A stretch of DNA of 64,000 nt from Yersinia vastinensis (GCF_902726565.1 NZ_CACVAF010000002.1:427851-491850); one strand, 5' to 3'. Counted from the stretch's first letter, positions 48,379 through 58,193 are shown. Translations and numbers: made by a program. The notes: a model not told the origin generated them from the sequence alone.

Positions 48379-49785
48379 ATGAAAATATTTAAACAGCTTC
48401 CATTAACAATGGCGGTTATCGCCGCGCTTTGCCCTATTTCCGTATTTGCACAAGGAACGACACAAACAGCAGCACAAACAATTACCCCTGAGCAATTAAA
48501 TCAAATTGTTGCTCAAGCTGTAGAAAAAGCACTGGCAGAACGTCAGGAAAAGATAGATGCCACTCTGGTACAAAAAAAGAATGTCGATGTCGTTGATACG
48601 TCAGCAATCAAACCCTCACCAGAGACAGAAATTCCTTATGGTCTAAAATTCAATGCTTATGCACGTTATGGCGCGCATTTCCAAGCCGGTGACCAGAAAT
48701 ACATAGGTGTCGATGGCTCATATAATGGTTCTTCAGCTATTGGTCGTTTGGGGAATGAAGGCAATGGTGGGGAATTCCAACTTTCTAAAGCCTTTAAAGG
48801 TAATAACGGCGCGCTATGGGATGTGGTGGTCATGCTTGATCACTGGGGTGATGAAGTTAACCTGAAAAAAGCCTACGCTGGCGTCACTAACTTGTTTGAA
48901 TCTCAGCCTAACGCCTATTTATGGGCTGGTCGTGATTTCCATCAGCGTCCACAACAAGGCATCAACGACTACTTTTGGATGACCCATGATGGGCAAGGTG
49001 CCGGGATTAAAAATCTGGATCTGGGTGTGCTTCAGCTCGATGCTGCAGCGGTCGGTTCAGTACAATCTTGTAGCCCACAAGTCGTCGCGGATCAGTCCAA
49101 CCCATCGCGTATTACTTGTACCGGTGGCTCAGGAACCGGTGATAATGGCCACTATGCTCTGACATCTAAAATCCATGGTGTGAAATTTGGGCCAGTCAAT
49201 TTTGAGCTGTATACCAACTATGGTTTTGATTCTAAAGCCATCGAAAGCGAAGAAAAACTGAAAGCATGGCAAACGGCGGTAGTACTCAGCCATACCGGCC
49301 AAAACATTGAAAATAAATGGGTGACTCGTTATTCAGACAACTCGGATAACAGCGTTTACAACAAAACTAGCGATCTTCGCACAGTTTATACCAGCGTCGA
49401 GGGGACTTATAAGTTCACGCCGCAAACCTCTGTCACCTATCTCGCCGCATTCCATGATTACGATAGAAGCAACCACAGCGAGGATAATCGCCGCAACTAT
49501 GGTGTCATTATCCGCCCGATGCATTTCTGGAATGATGTTCACTCCACTTGGCTTGAAGCGGGCTATCAACGGGTAGATTACGATACTGGCGGCGATAACA
49601 GAGGCTGGAAACTGACACTGTCTCAGAACGTCTCCATCGATATGGGGGCTGATTTCAGACCAATGTTGCGCTTCTATGTCACTGGCGGCGAAGTCGATAA
49701 CAAACATACCGCGACCACCACGGACACAGAAGATACTCGTCTGGATTCCTTCAACATCGGGGCAATGTGGGAGGCTTGGTTCTAA
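48379..49785 (+). CDS. Carbohydrate-specific outer-membrane porin, LamB/ScrY type
   Basis: A 468-residue outer-membrane protein. The signal peptide is about residues 1-24 (ending SVFA). A short N-terminal helical segment (TPEQLNQIVAQAVEKALAERQ) resembles the coiled-coil of ScrY/BglH. The LamB-type 18-stranded barrel starts near FNAYARYGAHFQAG and ends in the terminal aromatic AMWEAWF. VMLDHWGDEVNLKKAYAGVTNLF and WAGRDFHQRPQQGINDYFW are typical LamB signatures. It would let oligosaccharides or aryl-glucosides cross the outer membrane for the PTS next to it. The two cysteines in SVQSC...ITC may form a loop disulfide. Confidence 0.92.
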   Translation: MKIFKQLPLTMAVIAALCPISVFAQGTTQTAAQTITPEQLNQIVAQAVEKALAERQEKIDATLVQKKNVDVVDTSAIKPSPETEIPYGLKFNAYARYGAHFQAGDQKYIGVDGSYNGSSAIGRLGNEGNGGEFQLSKAFKGNNGALWDVVVMLDHWGDEVNLKKAYAGVTNLFESQPNAYLWAGRDFHQRPQQGINDYFWMTHDGQGAGIKNLDLGVLQLDAAAVGSVQSCSPQVVADQSNPSRITCTGGSGTGDNGHYALTSKIHGVKFGPVNFELYTNYGFDSKAIESEEKLKAWQTAVVLSHTGQNIENKWVTRYSDNSDNSVYNKTSDLRTVYTSVEGTYKFTPQTSVTYLAAFHDYDRSNHSEDNRRNYGVIIRPMHFWNDVHSTWLEAGYQRVDYDTGGDNRGWKLTLSQNVSIDMGADFRPMLRFYVTGGEVDNKHTATTTDTEDTRLDSFNIGAMWEAWF

Positions 49786-49962
49786 CCAACCATACACATT
49801 CAGGGTAGCCGCTTCGGCGGTTATCCTGAGGCAATATCATCTCAAAAGAATCCTATCCAGCAATCATAAGACCTGGTTGTCTTAGCGTATCTCTGGCTGT
49901 TATCTTGATATCCGCGTGAAATAATGCCCTCGCTTGCCACGGATCACTTGATAGGAATAATA

Positions 49963-50664
49963 ATGATGAAAATTTTAGGCCTAATTGGCGGAATGAGCTG
50001 GGAATCAACCATCCCCTATTACCGTATGATTAACCAGCACGTTAAAGAACAATTAGGTGGATTGCATAGCGCCAAGATTATTCTCTACAGTGTGGATTTT
50101 CATGAAATCGAACAGCTTCAAGCTAAAGGTGATTGGCAAACCGCAGCGCAAGTATTGTCTAATGCCGCAGTATCATTAAAACGTGCGGGAGCTGACATTA
50201 TTGTAGTGTGTACCAATACCATGCACAAAGTGGCAGATGATATTGAGGCTGCCTGCGGATTACCGTTACTGCATATTGCTGACGCCACGGCGGCACAAAT
50301 TAAGCGACAAGGGTTAAGCAAAATTGGTCTACTGGGCACCCGCTATACCATGGAGCAAGATTTCTATCGTGGTCGTTTAACACAACAACATAGTATTGAT
50401 GTCATTACACCAGATAGCGCTGATCGAGAAATTGTTAATCGTATTATTTATGAAGAGCTATGTCTGGGCACCATCAATGACACTTCCCGCCAAGAATATC
50501 GCCGCATCATGGGGAAATTAGAGGAGCAAGGTGCACAAGGCATAATCTTTGGTTGCACCGAAATTACCCTGCTGGTGAATGCACAAGATGCCCATGTTCC
50601 GGTATTTGATACCACGGCAATACATGCCAACGCTGCCGCAGAGTATGCCCTGAAGTTTGAATAA
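49963..50664 (+). CDS. Aspartate/glutamate racemase-family protein, YgeA-like
   Basis: A 233-residue cofactor-independent racemase with the two catalytic cysteines in VVCTNTMHKVAD (about residue 84) and FGCTEITLLV (about 199). It aligns with E. coli YgeA (230 residues), a broad-specificity amino-acid racemase that prefers homoserine among tested substrates, over nearly all its length (ILGLIGGMSWESTIPYYR; TRYTMEQDFYRGRLT). ATG at 49963 follows AGGA by 6 bases. In E. coli ygeA is next to lysR-type araE genes elsewhere, so its place here belongs to the inserted block. Confidence 0.9.
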   Translation: MMKILGLIGGMSWESTIPYYRMINQHVKEQLGGLHSAKIILYSVDFHEIEQLQAKGDWQTAAQVLSNAAVSLKRAGADIIVVCTNTMHKVADDIEAACGLPLLHIADATAAQIKRQGLSKIGLLGTRYTMEQDFYRGRLTQQHSIDVITPDSADREIVNRIIYEELCLGTINDTSRQEYRRIMGKLEEQGAQGIIFGCTEITLLVNAQDAHVPVFDTTAIHANAAAEYALKFE

Positions 50665-50714
50665 ATATTATCTAAAACTATGCCGCTGTAAAACGGCGGC
50701 AAAAATCAGCAGCA

Positions 50715-51722
50715 TTAACCACTGATAATATTTTTGCCGGAGGCTTTTGAGTTATAAAGCATTCTGTCGACACGAAGTAATAATTGCTCCTGCGCCTCAT
50801 TTGGCTCCAATTCAACCACACCCAGGCTCATTGTCACATTTATATTGCCTTCCACCGGCATCATCTCAATTAATTTTCGGATTTTCTCTGCAATACCTTT
50901 CGCCTCTGCTAATTGTGTGTTGGGTAAAACAATCATAAATTCATCCCCTCCCCAGCGGCCTAAAATGTCAACCTCTCTAATATTATTCCTAATTATGTCA
51001 ACAATATGTGTCAGGGCTAAATCCCCGGTAGAATGGCCGTATCTGTCATTAATAGATTTAAAATTATCTAAATCTAACGAGAGTAATGACAGCGGTTGGC
51101 AAAAACGCTTTGCTCGGTGATATTCATGCTTGAGTACTTTTTCCAACAAATAACGATTTGCAGCGGAAGTTAATACATCCGTTTCGGAGAGAATCTTTTT
51201 GATATCTAACTGCTGCTTAAGTTGGAAATTGATTTCGCGTAATTCGGCGGTTCTTTCTTCAACTAATGCTTCCAGAGATTTATTTTTTAATTCCAATTTT
51301 TCAAGAAGATGTTTTCTATCATGAATATTCCGATGAGCACCGATCATTCTTGATACTGAACCATCGCGATTACGTTCAACCACTTTGCCACGATCCTCAA
51401 TCCAGATATAGCTGCCGTCATGCGTCCTACAGCGATATTCTGTCTGATATCTTTCGGCTTGATTATTAATATAGGCATCGAACTGGTACATTACCCTTTC
51501 GAAATCTTCTGGATGGATAATTTTCTCCCATGTATGCACTGTATTTTCAAAGGCATGGGCAGGATAACCCAGCATTTCATACCAACCCGTATTACGATAA
51601 ACAAAACCACTGTTTGCATTCCAATCCCAGATACCATCACTTATCACTTCAAGAATTTCATGAACAACGCGCTCATTTAAATCGGCAATCTTCACCTTCT
51701 GATCACTTTGATTATCGCTCAT
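50715..51722 (-). CDS. PAS-GGDEF diguanylate cyclase
   Basis: A 335-residue cytosolic protein: a PAS_3-type sensor domain (about residues 20-135, ISDGIWDWNANSGFVYRNTGWYEMLGY to RMIGAHRNIHDRK), a coiled-coil linker (about 135-175) and a GGDEF domain (about 176-335). The active-site loop GRWGGDEF is intact, and the inhibitory I-site REVD lies exactly five residues before it, so the protein should make c-di-GMP with product feedback. ATG at 51722 is favoured over a start at 51758. It has no membrane helix. It is convergent with the racemase gene. Confidence 0.9.
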   Translation of the reverse strand: MSDNQSDQKVKIADLNERVVHEILEVISDGIWDWNANSGFVYRNTGWYEMLGYPAHAFENTVHTWEKIIHPEDFERVMYQFDAYINNQAERYQTEYRCRTHDGSYIWIEDRGKVVERNRDGSVSRMIGAHRNIHDRKHLLEKLELKNKSLEALVEERTAELREINFQLKQQLDIKKILSETDVLTSAANRYLLEKVLKHEYHRAKRFCQPLSLLSLDLDNFKSINDRYGHSTGDLALTHIVDIIRNNIREVDILGRWGGDEFMIVLPNTQLAEAKGIAEKIRKLIEMMPVEGNINVTMSLGVVELEPNEAQEQLLLRVDRMLYNSKASGKNIISG

Positions 51723-52143
51723 TGAACTACCCTGCTGTGTGAGTATATTAAAAAGCAAAAAATAGATTTGTTTAATTATTGTTTTAATATTGTGAATTAA
51801 CGTTTTTGGGCAGGCAAGGATTTTTTAACTTAAAATTTGACTTTAAAAGAGTATAAATTCATTCAAAACAACGTTAATTTACGCTAATACGTTAGTATTC
51901 AATCACCTATTTTCTGTGTTGTTATCTATTTCGGTTATTTAGTATAAGATATTTTTATGAATAACAAGTGATCAACCAGCACTCTTTTATAGAAAAAGAC
52001 GAAATTGATAAAAAAGGGTCAATTACCTAACTATTGCACTCTTTTTTGGGAATAGTGTTTATTTTATAGCGAATAAAAAAGCCCACGATCTCTCGTGGGC
52101 CTTATTATTAAGTATCAATCAGCAGATATAACTGCTCCTGACC
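51723..52143. other. AT-rich region between the cyclase gene and fabB
   Basis: These 421 bases have no supported gene. The part nearest the cyclase gene is very AT-rich and should hold its promoter. The only clear structure is the fabB terminator at 52075-52100. Confidence 0.5.
52075..52100 (-). terminator. fabB terminator
   Basis: On the minus strand GCCCACGA, loop GAGA, TCGTGGGC is followed by TTTTTTATT: a perfect 8-bp stem with a strong T tract, about 43 bases after the fabB stop. Confidence 0.92.
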
Positions 52144-53367
52144 TTATTTCTGATATTTACGCATAACCAATGTGGCGTTAGTCCCGCCGAAACCAAAGCT
52201 GTTAGACATCACAGTGGTCAGTTCACGTTTTGTTGGTTCGGTGATGATATTCATCCCCTCAGCCTGCTCGTCCAGATTTTCAATATTGATGCTTGGTGCA
52301 ATAAAGCCGTGCTCAACCATCAATAGGCTGAAGATAGCTTCGTGGACACCTGCGGCCCCTAAAGAGTGACCGGTCATGGCTTTCGTTGAAGAGATAGCGG
52401 GTGTGTTATTGCCAAACACTTCACGAATGGCACCCAGCTCTTTCACATCACCTACCGGTGTAGATGTGCCGTGTACGTTCATATAGTCGATTGGGGTGTC
52501 GACACCTTCCATTGCCATCTTCATGCAACGCACTGCACCTTCACCTGATGGCGCCACCATATCGGCACCGTCAGACGTTGCGCCGTAGCCAACAATCTCA
52601 GCATAGATATGTGCACCACGCGCTAGCGCATGCTCAAGTTCTTCAACAACCACCATACCGCCACCACCTGCGATAACAAAACCATCACGGTCTTTATCGT
52701 AAGTACGAGACGCTTTTGCTGGCGTTTCATTGTATTTAGTAGACAAAGCGCCCATTGCATCGAACTCACAGGCCATTTCCCAGCACAGTTCTTCACCGCC
52801 GCCAGCGAAAACAACATCTTGTTTGCCCAGTTGGATCAATTCCAATGCATGGCCAATACAATGTGCTGAGGTTGCGCACGCGGAGCTAATGGAATAGTTA
52901 ACACCTTTGATTTTAAATGGCGTCGCCAGACATGCGGAGACACCGGATGCCATCGCTTTGGTCACCATATAAGGACCGACGCCTTTTAAGCCACGCGGAG
53001 TGCGCATTGCGTCAGAACCAGCAACCTGATTGCGCGGTGAACCACCACCGGAACCCACAACCAACCCACTGCGGAAATTAGATACCTGCTCATCAGCCAA
53101 ACCAGAATCTGCAATCGCTTCTTGCATCGCAAGATATGCATAAATGGAGGCATCGCTCATAAAACGCAACACTTTGCGGTCAATAAGGTCTTTTGGCTCT
53201 GATGCGAGTTTTACATCGCCCCATACATGACTGCGCATACCTGCGTCTTTAAATTCCTGGGCGAAAGTAATGCCAGAGCGGCCTTCTTGCAAAGACGCCA
53301 GAACTTCCTGCTGGTTATTACCAATGCTGGAGACAATACCCAAGCCAGTAATTACTGCACGCTTCAT
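52144..53367 (-). CDS. fabB: 3-oxoacyl-ACP synthase I FabB
   Basis: FabB condenses malonyl-ACP with acyl-ACP and is the enzyme needed for elongation of unsaturated fatty acids. The 407-residue protein (E. coli 406) has the thiolase-fold active site: cysteine in [16 protein letters not shown], histidines in [11 protein letters not shown] and [13 protein letters not shown]. The start [16 protein letters not shown] is the family N-terminus. Control sites for FabR and FadR lie 50-85 bases upstream. It is divergent from mnmC, as in E. coli. Confidence 0.98.
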   Translation of the reverse strand: MKRAVITGLGIVSSIGNNQQEVLASLQEGRSGITFAQEFKDAGMRSHVWGDVKLASEPKDLIDRKVLRFMSDASIYAYLAMQEAIADSGLADEQVSNFRSGLVVGSGGGSPRNQVAGSDAMRTPRGLKGVGPYMVTKAMASGVSACLATPFKIKGVNYSISSACATSAHCIGHALELIQLGKQDVVFAGGGEELCWEMACEFDAMGALSTKYNETPAKASRTYDKDRDGFVIAGGGGMVVVEELEHALARGAHIYAEIVGYGATSDGADMVAPSGEGAVRCMKMAMEGVDTPIDYMNVHGTSTPVGDVKELGAIREVFGNNTPAISSTKAMTGHSLGAAGVHEAIFSLLMVEHGFIAPSINIENLDEQAEGMNIITEPTKRELTTVMSNSFGFGGTNATLVMRKYQK

Positions 53368-53417
53368 TCAATACCTCTTCCACTTATTTTACATTCGGGA
53401 TTTTGCAACGCACTTTA

Positions 53418-53433
53418 GCGTACAGTTGTACGC
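53418..53433 (-). promoter_or_regulatory. FabR operator of fabB
   Basis: GCGTACAGTTGTACGC is a perfect 7-base inverted repeat around GT, matching the unsaturated-fatty-acid repressor FabR sites known at fabA and fabB. It is 51-66 bases upstream of the fabB start. Confidence 0.82.
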
Positions 53434-53434
53434 C

Positions 53435-53451
53435 GAACAAGTCCGATCAGC
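53435..53451 (-). promoter_or_regulatory. FadR activator site of fabB
   Basis: The minus strand reads GCTGATCGGACTTGTTC, close to the FadR site of E. coli fabA (CTGATCGGACTTGTT). It directly adjoins the FabR palindrome on its upstream side, the order seen in E. coli fabA. Confidence 0.78.
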
Positions 53452-53538
53452 GTAATATACCCAGATAATTTTCCGATTTGCACGAGGCGGGTCACATAGT
53501 TAGAATCGCCCCACCCCTTGAGATACGAGTCTTTAAAC

Positions 53539-55599
53539 GTGAGTAATTCCCCAATCCAAACGGCAACATTGAGCTGGAATGAACAAGGTACACCTGTATC
53601 GGAACAGTTTGATGACATCTATTTTTCTAATGAAGATGGGTTGGAAGAAACTCACTACGTTTTTCTTAAGGGAAATGGCTTTCCTGAGCGCTTTATTCAG
53701 CACCCACGCCCAAACTGCATTTTTGCCGAAACAGGCTTCGGTACTGGGTTGAATTTTCTAACATTATGGCGCGATTTTGCTCAATTCAGACAACAACAGC
53801 CAACAGCCCAACTCCAGCGATTGCACTATATTAGCTTTGAAAAATACCCGCTTCAGGTCACTGATTTACTGGCGGCCCATAGCCGCTGGCCTGAATTAGC
53901 CACGTTTGCTGAACAGCTCCGCGCACAGTGGCCACTGCCACTGGCTGGATGCCACCGTATATTATTGGCAGAGGGTACCATCACGCTGGATTTGTGGTTT
54001 GGTGATGTCAATACTCTGCTGCCACAGTTAGATGCCAGTCTCAACAATCAAGTGGATGCCTGGTTTCTTGATGGTTTTGCCCCTTCGAAAAATCCAGATA
54101 TGTGGAATGACACGCTGTTCAATTCAATGGCGCGAATGGCAAGACCCGGAGGAACATTTGCCACCTTTACTGCCGCCGGATTTGTACGCCGTGGATTGCA
54201 ACAAGCCGGGTTTGAGGTGGCGAAAATCAAAGGCTTCGGGCAAAAACGTGAAATGCTGACGGGCGCGCGGCTACAGAACCACACATCCCCATCACTACCT
54301 TGGTATCACCGCCCTGCGGCAAGCCATTGTGATGATGTCGCTATTATTGGTGGTGGGATTGTCAGTGCGTTGACGGCATTGGCACTGCTGCGCCGTGGCG
54401 CCAAAGTAACGCTTTACTGCGCGGATGCACAACCTGCACAAGGGGCGTCAGGCAATCGCCAAGGTGCGCTCTACCCACTACTGAACGGTAAAAGTGATGC
54501 GCTAGAAACCTTTTTTACCAGCGCCTTTACCTTTGCTCGCCGCCAATACGATCAGTTCGTTGAGCAAGGCGTGAGTTTTGACCATCAATGGTGCGGCGTC
54601 AGTCAATTGGCGTTTGACGACAAAAGCCGTGGCAAGATAGATAAAATGCTACAGATAGACTGGCCAAAGCCACTAGCCCAAGCCATGAGTCGGGAACAAC
54701 TCAGTGCTCTGGCTGGATTGGATTGCGCTCATGATGGCATTCACTATCCGGCGGGGGGCTGGCTTTGCCCATCAGACCTCACCCTCGCGCTGATGGTGCT
54801 AGCACAACAAAATGGCATGGCTTGCCATTATCAGCATGAATTGTCTCAATTAGAACGTGTTAATGGACAGTGGCAGTTACACTTCCAGCCGCCACGAGAA
54901 ACCAAACAGCACGCCACGGTTGTGCTTGCGACCGGTCATCGCCTGACCGATTGGGAACAAACACGCCATCTGCCACTGTCTGCGGTGCGTGGGCAGGTTT
55001 CACACATTCCCACAACCCCGGTGCTGAGTCAGTTGCAGCAAGTGCTTTGCTATGACGGCTACCTGACGCCGGTGAATCCGACCAACCAGCATCACTGCAT
55101 AGGTGCCAGCTATCAACGCGGCGATGTCACCACCGATTTTCGCGCCACTGAGCAGCAAGAAAATCGGGACCGTCTGTTACGCTGCCTGTCAGAAGTGAGC
55201 TGGCCGCAGCAGGTTGATATTAGTGATAATCAGGCTCGCTGTGGTGTGCGGTGTGCTATCCGTGACCATTTGCCTATGGTGGGAGCAGTGCCAGACTATG
55301 CTGCAACACTAGAGCAGTATCAGGATTTACAACAGCAAATAAAGCAGGGAGAGCCGGTGGATGTTGCCCCTGTTTATCCAGATCTGTTTATGGCCGGGGC
55401 CTTGGGATCACGCGGGTTATGCAGCGCCCCATTGGTCGCTGAAATTTTGGCAGCACAAATGTTTGGTGAGCCGCTGCCGTTAGATGCCACGACACTCGCC
55501 GCCCTCAACCCTAACCGTTTCTGGGTTCGAAAATTACTGAAAGGCAGGCCAGTGCAGCATCGTGCACCGGCAGCTTCTGAGGCAAACATGAGTAAGTGA
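53539..55599 (+). CDS. mnmC: Bifunctional tRNA 5-methylaminomethyl-2-thiouridine synthase MnmC
   Basis: MnmC finishes mnm5s2U at the wobble position of tRNA. The N-terminal methyltransferase (about 1-245, [33 protein letters not shown]) methylates nm5U; the C-terminal FAD oxidase (about 265-660, [35 protein letters not shown]) removes carboxymethyl from cmnm5U. The start is GTG at 53539: it gives [13 protein letters not shown], the Yersinia family N-terminus (686 residues). The last residues (MSK) and stop are encoded by an ERIC-derived repeat; the preceding tail is also longer than in E. coli. Confidence 0.94.
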   Translation: MSNSPIQTATLSWNEQGTPVSEQFDDIYFSNEDGLEETHYVFLKGNGFPERFIQHPRPNCIFAETGFGTGLNFLTLWRDFAQFRQQQPTAQLQRLHYISFEKYPLQVTDLLAAHSRWPELATFAEQLRAQWPLPLAGCHRILLAEGTITLDLWFGDVNTLLPQLDASLNNQVDAWFLDGFAPSKNPDMWNDTLFNSMARMARPGGTFATFTAAGFVRRGLQQAGFEVAKIKGFGQKREMLTGARLQNHTSPSLPWYHRPAASHCDDVAIIGGGIVSALTALALLRRGAKVTLYCADAQPAQGASGNRQGALYPLLNGKSDALETFFTSAFTFARRQYDQFVEQGVSFDHQWCGVSQLAFDDKSRGKIDKMLQIDWPKPLAQAMSREQLSALAGLDCAHDGIHYPAGGWLCPSDLTLALMVLAQQNGMACHYQHELSQLERVNGQWQLHFQPPRETKQHATVVLATGHRLTDWEQTRHLPLSAVRGQVSHIPTTPVLSQLQQVLCYDGYLTPVNPTNQHHCIGASYQRGDVTTDFRATEQQENRDRLLRCLSEVSWPQQVDISDNQARCGVRCAIRDHLPMVGAVPDYAATLEQYQDLQQQIKQGEPVDVAPVYPDLFMAGALGSRGLCSAPLVAEILAAQMFGEPLPLDATTLAALNPNRFWVRKLLKGRPVQHRAPAASEANMSK

Positions 55600-55642
55600 T
55601 TCGGGTAAGTGAACGCCGCTAACACCCCTGCGGCTTCAAGGA
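55591..55642. repeat. ERIC right-half copy A
   Basis: A 52-base segment beginning AGTAAGTGATTCGGGTAAGT and ending GCGGCTTCAAGGA. It equals 55712-55763 except for one base (A in place of G in the CTAACRCCCC part). It includes the mnmC stop codon TGA (55597-55599). Confidence 0.85.
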
Positions 55643-55645
55643 AAA

Positions 55646-55775
55646 GAAATCCCCAAAGTCATTGGAGTTGCAGGTAGGCAGCAAGCGAACGCATCCCGAT
55701 GAGCTTACATCAGTAAGTGATTCGGGTAAGTGAACGCCGCTAACGCCCCTGCGGCTTCAAGGACGAAGGGGATTT
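55646..55775. repeat. ERIC element between convergent mnmC and yfcL
   Basis: About 130 bases from AAATCCCCAAAG to GGGGATTTT, with the ERIC core GAGCTTACATCAGTAAGTGA (consensus GAGCTTACATAAGTAAGTGA) in the middle. Its right half (55712-55763) repeats copy A with an offset of 121 bases. Its right end supplies the last codons and stop of yfcL on the opposite strand. Confidence 0.85.
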
Positions 55776-56044
55776 TGGGCTTGCTCGAGCAAGCGATCCC
55801 ACAACCCCAAAACTAACACCTGATCCGGCGGAGACAATTCACCGGCTTTGATAGCCTTGTCCAGACTATGCTGCACACGTGCATGCAACTGCTCGGCTGA
55901 AGTCTCGCCGTGCTCTTCGGATTCCGCCACTGCTAGTGTCAGATGACCACGTAAATAGCCACCCGCAAAGAGATCATCATCACTGGCGTGCTCTACCATG
56001 TCGTCAATTTGCGCTAAAATGTGCGTTTCGAAATCTGCGATCAT
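55757..56044 (-). CDS. yfcL: YfcL family protein
   Basis: A 95-residue protein matching E. coli YfcL (92 residues) from [17 protein letters not shown] through the [21 protein letters not shown] segment. Its function is unknown; it is mostly helical and acidic, with no catalytic motif I can see. ATG at 56044 follows AAGGA by 6 bases; a GTG lies one codon upstream. The last residues (NPLRP) and the TGA stop come from the right terminus of the ERIC element, so the C-terminus is species-specific. It is convergent with mnmC. Confidence 0.9.
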   Translation of the reverse strand: MIADFETHILAQIDDMVEHASDDDLFAGGYLRGHLTLAVAESEEHGETSAEQLHARVQHSLDKAIKAGELSPPDQVLVLGLWDRLLEQAQNPLRP

Positions 56045-56257
56045 CACTTTTCCTTAATAACCCACATATTTCAAACCACCACCGTGTTGACGGCTCTCGA
56101 TCACCTGAATAACTGACTTGAATCAGCTCATTAAGATGAACGCCTTTGCCACCTGTCTGTGGTTTGAAATCTATTGGGTGTAAATTCTATGTTCTGTATT
56201 CAACGCAATTGACCTCACGGGTTAGTGACCTCGTGGCTTCAAATGCAAAGGATATGT

Positions 56258-56800
56258 TTAAACTAAATCTTCCGGGTAAGGGAAAAGTTCTGGTGCCAGC
56301 GGCGGCGTATTGTAAAACGATTGTAGCGCCTGAATAAAGCCCGCAGGTCGTGGGGATATTCCATTTTCGAGATGCCATAGTACTTGTTCACGTACTTTAC
56401 GCTGGAATGTTATCCGATCAGGTTCACAATCGCCTTCCAGATTGTCGCAACTGACATTGAAAGGGAAACCCGCCGCAACGCAGAACATCCACTCCAGTGC
56501 CTGTGGTTTGATCTCGACTACCTCAAACTGGCTCTGGGTTAATGCATCACGCCCATCAGGGCAATACCAGTAGCCAAAATCTATTTGCTTGCGCCGCTCT
56601 TCACCGGCAATACACCAATGAGAGATTTCATGCATCGCACTGGCATAATAGCCATGGGCGAAAATCACCCGATGATAAGGAAATTGTTCATCGGCTGGCA
56701 GGTAGATGGGTTCATCATCGCCCTTTACCAACTGCGTATTATATTCATCACTAAAACAGGTATTAAAAATGCCGATTAATTGCTGATAATCATGGGTCAT
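56258..56800 (-). CDS. epmC: Elongation factor P hydroxylase EpmC
   Basis: EpmC hydroxylates the beta-lysyl-lysine of elongation factor P, the last step of its modification. The 180-residue protein (E. coli 182) has the metal-binding HEISHWC motif around residue 59 and the family segments DDEPIYLPADEQFPYHRVIFAHGYYASA and FGYWYCPDGRDALTQSQFE. It lies between yfcL and yfcA on the same strand, the E. coli order. The 213-base gap to yfcL has no clear terminator. Confidence 0.93.
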   Translation of the reverse strand: MTHDYQQLIGIFNTCFSDEYNTQLVKGDDEPIYLPADEQFPYHRVIFAHGYYASAMHEISHWCIAGEERRKQIDFGYWYCPDGRDALTQSQFEVVEIKPQALEWMFCVAAGFPFNVSCDNLEGDCEPDRITFQRKVREQVLWHLENGISPRPAGFIQALQSFYNTPPLAPELFPYPEDLV

Positions 56801-56866
56801 GCTGGGGTCCGTCAGAGCGGTATCGACAAGGATTTATCACTTTACCCTTGCCCCGATACCTTAAAG

Positions 56867-57673
56867 TTATGCGAAAACGTGTAATCCTAACCAAGAACTA
56901 ATCTCAGCGCCGTGGCTGTCATAAAGCAACTTACAGCTCATGATAAATGACACTACGACAATCATTGGACGAATTAATTTCTGCCCTTTAGTCAGAACCA
57001 TGTGCGCCCCAAGGCGAGCACCCAACACTTGCCCGACCAGCATCACCATCCCGATACTCCACACCACTTTGCCGCCGACGATAAAAAATATCAGGCTGCC
57101 CACATTGGAGGTGAAATTGAGTACTTTAGCGTGAGCAGTCGATTTTGCCAGATTAAAGCCACACAGGGTCACAAAGGCCAAAGCATAAAATGAGCCGGCT
57201 CCTGGGCCGAAGAAACCATCATAAAAGCCGACACCGCCACCCGCTATCAAGGCAAATGGCCACGCGGACAAACGGCGCTGTTGGTCAACTTCACCGAGTT
57301 TTGGTGTCACCAGAAAATAGACACCAATACCAATGACCAACAAGGGCAGAATTTGGCGCAAAAGATCAGCGCGCATATGTTGGACCAAAATAGCCCCCAA
57401 CATTGACCCAACCACGGTGAGTGCGATGGTCAGCCGCTGATCCTTTAGATTCACCGCTCCACGGCGGATAAAATAAAGGCTAGCGGAGAATGATCCACCG
57501 ACAGATTGCAATTTATTGGTCGCCAAAACTTGCGCAGGCGGTAGCCCCACTGCCAACAATGCCGGGACGGTAAGTAACCCACCACCACCGGCAATGGAAT
57601 CAATAAATCCGGCCATTAAAGAGACTAAAAATAGTATCCCCAAAACCCCAGGACCAAGAGTGAACCAATCCAT
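56867..57673 (-). CDS. yfcA: TSUP-family transporter YfcA
   Basis: A 268-residue inner-membrane protein of the TauE/SafE (TSUP) family with about eight helices and two repeats; members move sulfite, sulfoacetate or other anions, but the YfcA substrate is not established. Signatures are LMAGFIDSIAGGGGLLTVPALL near the N-terminus and GGGVGFYDGFFGPGAGSFYALAFV in the second half. It matches E. coli YfcA (269). In E. coli mepA and aroC follow upstream on this side; here prophage-like genes begin instead. Confidence 0.93.
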   Translation of the reverse strand: MDWFTLGPGVLGILFLVSLMAGFIDSIAGGGGLLTVPALLAVGLPPAQVLATNKLQSVGGSFSASLYFIRRGAVNLKDQRLTIALTVVGSMLGAILVQHMRADLLRQILPLLVIGIGVYFLVTPKLGEVDQQRRLSAWPFALIAGGGVGFYDGFFGPGAGSFYALAFVTLCGFNLAKSTAHAKVLNFTSNVGSLIFFIVGGKVVWSIGMVMLVGQVLGARLGAHMVLTKGQKLIRPMIVVVSFIMSCKLLYDSHGAEISSWLGLHVFA

Positions 57674-57911
57674 GATCTATTCCGCAGCGAAATACGCATT
57701 AAACATCATAAATGATTGATTTAAATGTTTTTTCATTTTAAATCCCATTTGTTTTATCCGGCTCATTATCCGGTTTATTGTTCACTGCTAAAAGTTGAGT
57801 ATACCTGTCAGCGTGGGCATTATAAAAGGATGAGTGGCGAAATGAAGAAGTAAATATTTAGTATCTTATCGGCTGGTGTTCGTAAAAACAGATTGAACTC
57901 CCCACTCAAAG

Positions 57912-57931
57912 TGCTGTATAAAAAACCAGTG
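57912..57931 (+). promoter_or_regulatory. LexA (SOS) box before the dinI-like gene
   Basis: TGCTGTATAAAAAACCAGTG matches the LexA consensus in its essential part, CTG-N10-CAG (57914-57929), with an AT-rich centre. It ends 22 bases before the start codon, where it would block a promoter. Confidence 0.75.
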
Positions 57932-57953
57932 CATTAATGTGGGAGTAAAAATC

Positions 57954-58193
57954 ATGCTACGTATCGAAGTGACCGTTGATAAAACCAAGAAATTACCCGC
58001 CGGCGCTCTATCCGCTCTAGCTATCGAGTTTAATGATCGCGTAAAGCGTCGCTATCCAGAGGCTGAGGCTACAATAAGATTGGCAGGTATGGACGGGTTA
58101 ACTGTATTCGGTGGGTCGCCTGACGACAAAGAAGTGATTCAGGAGATTTTGCAGGAGACGTGGGAAAGCGCTGATGACTGGTTTCAGGCTTAA
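57954..58193 (+). CDS. DinI-family SOS protein, phage-type
   Basis: A 79-residue protein of the DinI family, which modulates RecA filaments during the SOS response. It shares with E. coli DinI the start MLRIEVTVDKTKKLPAGAL and the nearly identical acidic C-terminal helix ILQETWESADDWF. DinI-like genes often sit at the end of lambdoid prophages. ATG at 57954 follows GGGAG (57941-57945); an upstream in-frame GTG at 57939 precedes that site and is unlikely. A LexA box lies just upstream, so DNA damage should induce it. Confidence 0.88.
   Translation: MLRIEVTVDKTKKLPAGALSALAIEFNDRVKRRYPEAEATIRLAGMDGLTVFGGSPDDKEVIQEILQETWESADDWFQA

Noticed and set aside
57939..57953. Upstream GTG start for the dinI-like gene
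   Set aside because: The GGGAG ribosome binding site lies after this GTG and fits the ATG at 57954, which also gives the family N-terminus.
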